Shown here one piece after another: positions 5,639-7,905 of a stretch of 7,905 bases of DNA. Location of the stretch: assembly GCA_026785985.1 (NCBI GenBank), contig JAJAYX010000805.1, positions 1 through 7,905 of the forward strand, given 5' to 3'. Below the pieces are notes generated by a model, which made no database searches, was not told where the DNA came from, and was given only the letters and a program-made list of their open reading frames with translations. Origin of the DNA: Rudanella sp. Its GTDB lineage: Bacteria > Bacteroidota > Bacteroidia > Cytophagales > Spirosomataceae. The number at the start of each line of letters is the position of its first letter. The stretch's first letter is position 1. A program made the translations under genes and the position numbers.

Positions 5639-6292
5639 TTACCCCACCACCCGATACAGCCCCTGCCAGGCCCAATGGAGTTGTTGCTCGATTCGTTGCC
5701 AGTCGGCTTCTTTGATCATACCCCGCTTTTGGGCTTCGTCGCACTGACGCATGGCCTGAGCGCGGAGTTGGCTGTAATCGGCAAATTTATCCGGCGATAC
5801 ACCATAGAGCGCCCCCGCTGTCTGGGCGAGTGCTTTTGCCAGATCATCGTAAGAATATTTCTCGCGTTCACGGTGAATAATCCACCAGTCCAGCTCTAAG
5901 CGGGCCACTTTCTGCACATCGAATTTCTCTTTGGTCAGTCGCTGAATATCCGAATAATAATCAATCAGAAGGGGCAAGGCTTTCTCATACTCGGCCCGCA
6001 ACGAACCCTCTTTGAATACAAAAGCCGCTCTTGCTGCTTGAAATGCCAACCCATACGACCGCCAATACGGGGCGTTGAACTGATTCCGAAGGCCCCCCGC
6101 CAACTGCCGGTACAGTGTAAAGCGACTTTGGTTGTAATACGACCGCCACATGGCCGTTTCGATGCGGGCCACGCTGTTGGGGTCGAACTGCCGGATGCTG
6201 TGTTCGCGGGGAATGTACAGATCGGTGGCAATCCAGATTAGCACACCCACGAGAACGAGGAGCCAAAAGCGGTGGGATGTTTTCAGTTTCAT
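5639..6292 (-). CDS. Membrane-anchored protein of unknown function
   Basis: I do not recognise this 217-residue protein. Residues 9-24 (FWLLVLVGVLIWIATD lies in this region) form one hydrophobic segment after a short basic start (K2, K4, H7, R8), giving an N-terminal anchor or uncleaved signal with the rest outside the cytoplasm. The remainder looks mostly helical and is rich in Trp, Tyr, Arg and Gln: ETAMWRSYYNQSRFTLYRQL (45-64), FNAPYWRSYGLAFQAARAAF (72-91), LELDWWIIHRERE (132-144). There are no cysteine pairs, metal motifs or nucleotide-binding loops. The ATG at 6292 follows a perfect -7 element and the Gfo/Idh terminator, so it heads its own unit, and the O-methyltransferase follows 71 bp downstream. 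This linkage hints at a shared process but does not define it. Codon use and GC look like the neighbours. Confidence 0.8.
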   Translation of the reverse strand: MKLKTSHRFWLLVLVGVLIWIATDLYIPREHSIRQFDPNSVARIETAMWRSYYNQSRFTLYRQLAGGLRNQFNAPYWRSYGLAFQAARAAFVFKEGSLRAEYEKALPLLIDYYSDIQRLTKEKFDVQKVARLELDWWIIHREREKYSYDDLAKALAQTAGALYGVSPDKFADYSQLRAQAMRQCDEAQKRGMIKEADWQRIEQQLHWAWQGLYRVVG

Positions 6293-6313
6293 AGTTCAAA
6301 CATAAGGGATACA

Positions 6314-6321
6314 CAAAGTTA
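6314..6321 (-). promoter_or_regulatory. -7 promoter element of the unknown-protein/methyltransferase unit
   Basis: On the minus strand 6321-6314 reads TAACTTTG, identical to the -7 box of the ABC-ATPase operon and a perfect TAnnTTTG. It sits 21 bases before the ATG at 6292 and just after the T-run of the preceding terminator. The expected -33 position falls in that T-run or hairpin arm and holds no TTG. Confidence 0.55.
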
Positions 6322-6327
6322 GCGGAT

Positions 6328-6357
6328 AAAAAAACGGTCTGTGAGGACACAGACCGT
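6328..6357 (-). terminator. Intrinsic terminator of the Gfo/Idh/MocA gene
   Basis: On the minus strand ACGGTCTGTG (6357-6348), loop TCCT (6347-6344) and CACAGACCGT (6343-6334) form a perfect 10-bp stem followed by a run of T (seven in all, 6334-6328, the first being part of the stem). It begins 35 bases after the TAG stop of the oxidoreductase gene. Stem, tetraloop and T-run make this a textbook rho-independent terminator. Confidence 0.88.
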
Positions 6358-6392
6358 GCAGGAAGAGAAAAATTATAACCGTAGGTCACAAA

Positions 6393-7820
6393 CTACGTTT
6401 TCTTCACCGGCTTTTTTGCGCCAGCCACCACCGGGGCTTTTTTCGTCATCGTAACGGGGTCCCAATGCACCACTTTTTGCTCGAAATAGCTTTCGTTGCA
6501 GGCCAACACGGGGGCCGCTGCCCGGAACCCAAACACAGGGTCTTCGATAGTGCCCTGACTGCCTTCACGCACGTTTTTGAAGAAATCGCCGAAGTGTTTG
6601 GCGTGGGCATCATCGTCTTTGGGCGAGTTGAATTTCACCTCTTTCACGGGTTCGGCCACGCGGGTTTCGGGGGGGTATTGCGCATCATATTGCTTCTTGA
6701 ACTCCTCCTGCACTTCGGGCGTGAACGTAAAATAGCTGTCGTAGCCGTTGTAGCCGGGGGCAACCGGGAGTTTCTTTTTGGTCAGAATCAGGTTGTCTTC
6801 CGAGAACTCGATGGTGCCCTCGTTGCCAATGATGCGCGTGACGTTGCTGATTTTACCTGCATTGGCAAAGTTCACCCGCAACACCATCTGGAAAGCCTCG
6901 TGGGCGTCGGTTTTGGGGTAATCCATGATGCTCGTCATAATGTCGGGCACATCGCGGCCATCTTTCCAATAGGCGAGGTTGCCCGATGAGAAAATGCGCG
7001 TTGGCCCCAGCGTGTTCGTCACGAAATGGACACCCGTGATGAGGTGAATAAACAAATCGCCCGCCACGCCAGTGCCATAATCTTTGTAGTTGCGCCACCG
7101 GAAAAACCGCTTGGCATCGAATGCCCGTTTGGGGGCATCGCCGAGGAAACGATCCCAATCGAGGGTAGTCAACGAAGCATCCGGTGGGATCGAGTAATTC
7201 CAGGCCCCAATAGCGTTGAAGCGGTCACTGTTGGATTCGATGTAGTTGATCGGGCCAATGTCACCCGCCTGCACCATCCGTTTGGCTTCCTGAAACGACG
7301 CGCTACTGATCCGCTGACTCCCTACCTGCATGGTTTTCCCCGACTTTTTCCAGGCATCAATCACGGCCTTGCCTTCGTTGAGGTGCTGCACCATCGGTTT
7401 CTCGCAATAAACGTGTTTGCCCGCTTTGAGAGCTTCAATCGTGATGTGGTCGTGCCAGTGATCGGGTGTTACCACCAGAACTGCGTCCACATCGGGCCGG
7501 GCCAGAATTTGGCGGAAATCGCGGGTGGCAAGCAGGTCTTTGTCCTGGCCAAAAGCGGTTTTGGCATGGGCTAATCGTCCGTCGTAAAGGTCGGCAACGG
7601 CTACGAGTTCAACATCGGGGTTGCGGAGGGCGGCTTGTGTGTCGTAGTTCCCCTGAATCCCCATACCGATGGTGGCAATGCGGATTTTGTCGTTAGGGCT
7701 AATTTTTTTGAGGTTCGGAATATAGGCGGGCATCCCAAAAACGGTTTGCACGCCACCCGTTGCGGCCAAAGCCGAAGCTGCCGAAAGTTTCTTGATACAG
7801 GTTCGCCGGGAGGGGGTCAT
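6393..7820 (-). CDS. Gfo/Idh/MocA-family oxidoreductase with twin-arginine-type leader
   Basis: This 475-residue NAD(P)-dependent oxidoreductase most likely acts on a sugar, inositol or glycoside. The leader has SRRTCIKK (4-11) followed by an Ala-rich stretch to about residue 23, a Tat-like signal in which Cys replaces the usual Phe; export in folded form with bound cofactor is common in this Bacteroidota family. The Rossmann motif is IGMGIQG (51-57), with VVTPDHWHDHI (116-126) and the family hallmark CEKP (139-142). GDLFIHLITGVHF (254-266) gives the Asp255-x-x-x-His259 catalytic pattern. The C-terminal domain ends in a Lys/Ala/Val-rich tail (459-475). The ATG at 7820 begins the leader directly. 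The gene ends in its own terminator and appears monocistronic; its upstream neighbour is outside the window. Exact substrate is not readable. Confidence 0.92.
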   Translation of the reverse strand: MTPSRRTCIKKLSAASALAATGGVQTVFGMPAYIPNLKKISPNDKIRIATIGMGIQGNYDTQAALRNPDVELVAVADLYDGRLAHAKTAFGQDKDLLATRDFRQILARPDVDAVLVVTPDHWHDHITIEALKAGKHVYCEKPMVQHLNEGKAVIDAWKKSGKTMQVGSQRISSASFQEAKRMVQAGDIGPINYIESNSDRFNAIGAWNYSIPPDASLTTLDWDRFLGDAPKRAFDAKRFFRWRNYKDYGTGVAGDLFIHLITGVHFVTNTLGPTRIFSSGNLAYWKDGRDVPDIMTSIMDYPKTDAHEAFQMVLRVNFANAGKISNVTRIIGNEGTIEFSEDNLILTKKKLPVAPGYNGYDSYFTFTPEVQEEFKKQYDAQYPPETRVAEPVKEVKFNSPKDDDAHAKHFGDFFKNVREGSQGTIEDPVFGFRAAAPVLACNESYFEQKVVHWDPVTMTKKAPVVAGAKKPVKKT

Positions 7821-7870
7821 GGCGGTGCCCTATTTGCGTCTAAAAGAGTTAGAGAAGGCAGTATTTACCC

Positions 7871-7905
7871 GTTGGCCGGACTTTAGTGCTGGCAAGTCCC
7901 CCGAC
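7871..7905. repeat. Imperfect hairpin at the right edge, possible dispersed repeat
   Basis: GTTGG (7871-7875) and CCGAC (7901-7905) flank GGACTT (7878-7883) and AAGTCC (7894-7899), giving an 11-pair interrupted stem (one G/T wobble) with a 10-base loop. It lies 51 bases or more upstream of the Gfo/Idh start and may continue past the window. It could be the end of the neighbouring gene's terminator or a repeat; no T-run is visible. Confidence 0.35.

Noticed and set aside
6289..6303. Four-codon upstream open frame (ATG at 6303-6301, stop overlapping the next ATG)
   Set aside because: It is too short to support from one sequence and can arise by chance; there is no sign of a leader-peptide mechanism.
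7026..7574. Plus-strand open frame of 182 codons opposite the Gfo/Idh gene (and a similar one at 6465-6989)
   Set aside because: Both lie fully inside the oxidoreductase gene on the other strand, have no recognisable motif, and are expected by-products of its codon bias.

Overview
The window looks like chromosomal DNA of a Bacteroidota member, most likely a Cytophagales (Spirosoma-like) bacterium. Three things suggest this: perfect or near-perfect TAnnTTTG -7 promoter elements directly ahead of genes, start codons without Shine-Dalgarno sequences, and protein families with a Bacteroidota flavour at roughly 50-55% GC. The genus is inference; no phylogenetic marker gene is present.

Layout. The left edge (1-459, minus) holds a toxin-antitoxin module. 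It has the N-terminal 49 codons of a RES-domain toxin and, one base upstream of it, a short antitoxin whose C-terminal half matches the MbcA/ParS/Xre toxin-binding domain but whose N-terminus does not look like the usual helix-turn-helix. This locus is more AT-rich than its surroundings. Next to it is purN (525-1112, minus), which diverges from a plus-strand operon across a 60-bp gap carrying two opposed -7 elements. The plus-strand operon (1173-3414) is three translationally coupled genes: an orphan LolD/MacB-type ABC ATPase, a secreted cyclophilin, and an RmlD-like SDR reductase. The joints are a 4-bp GTGA overlap and a 1-bp TGATG overlap.

A 133-bp inverted-repeat element (3414-3546) fills the space between the stop codons of this operon and of a convergent dolichol-phosphate-mannose-synthase-like GT2 glycosyltransferase (3546-4388, minus). 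Further right, all on the minus strand, are an O-methyltransferase of the winged-helix/SAM class (4521-5567), a membrane-anchored protein of unknown function (5639-6292), and a Gfo/Idh/MocA oxidoreductase with a twin-arginine-type leader (6393-7820).

Regulation and joint function. The Gfo/Idh gene ends in a clear intrinsic terminator (6328-6357). A TAnnTTTG promoter for the unknown-function gene follows at once, so the unknown protein and the methyltransferase probably form one transcription unit. A perfect 13-bp hairpin overlaps the methyltransferase stop codon and separates it from the GT2 gene. Three of the genes (RmlD-like reductase, GT2, Gfo/Idh) belong to sugar or glycan chemistry families, but no complete pathway is visible. 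The most interesting part is the RES toxin module with its atypical antitoxin. The rest is mostly ordinary housekeeping and cell-envelope content, plus several small intergenic palindromes that look like dispersed repeats.
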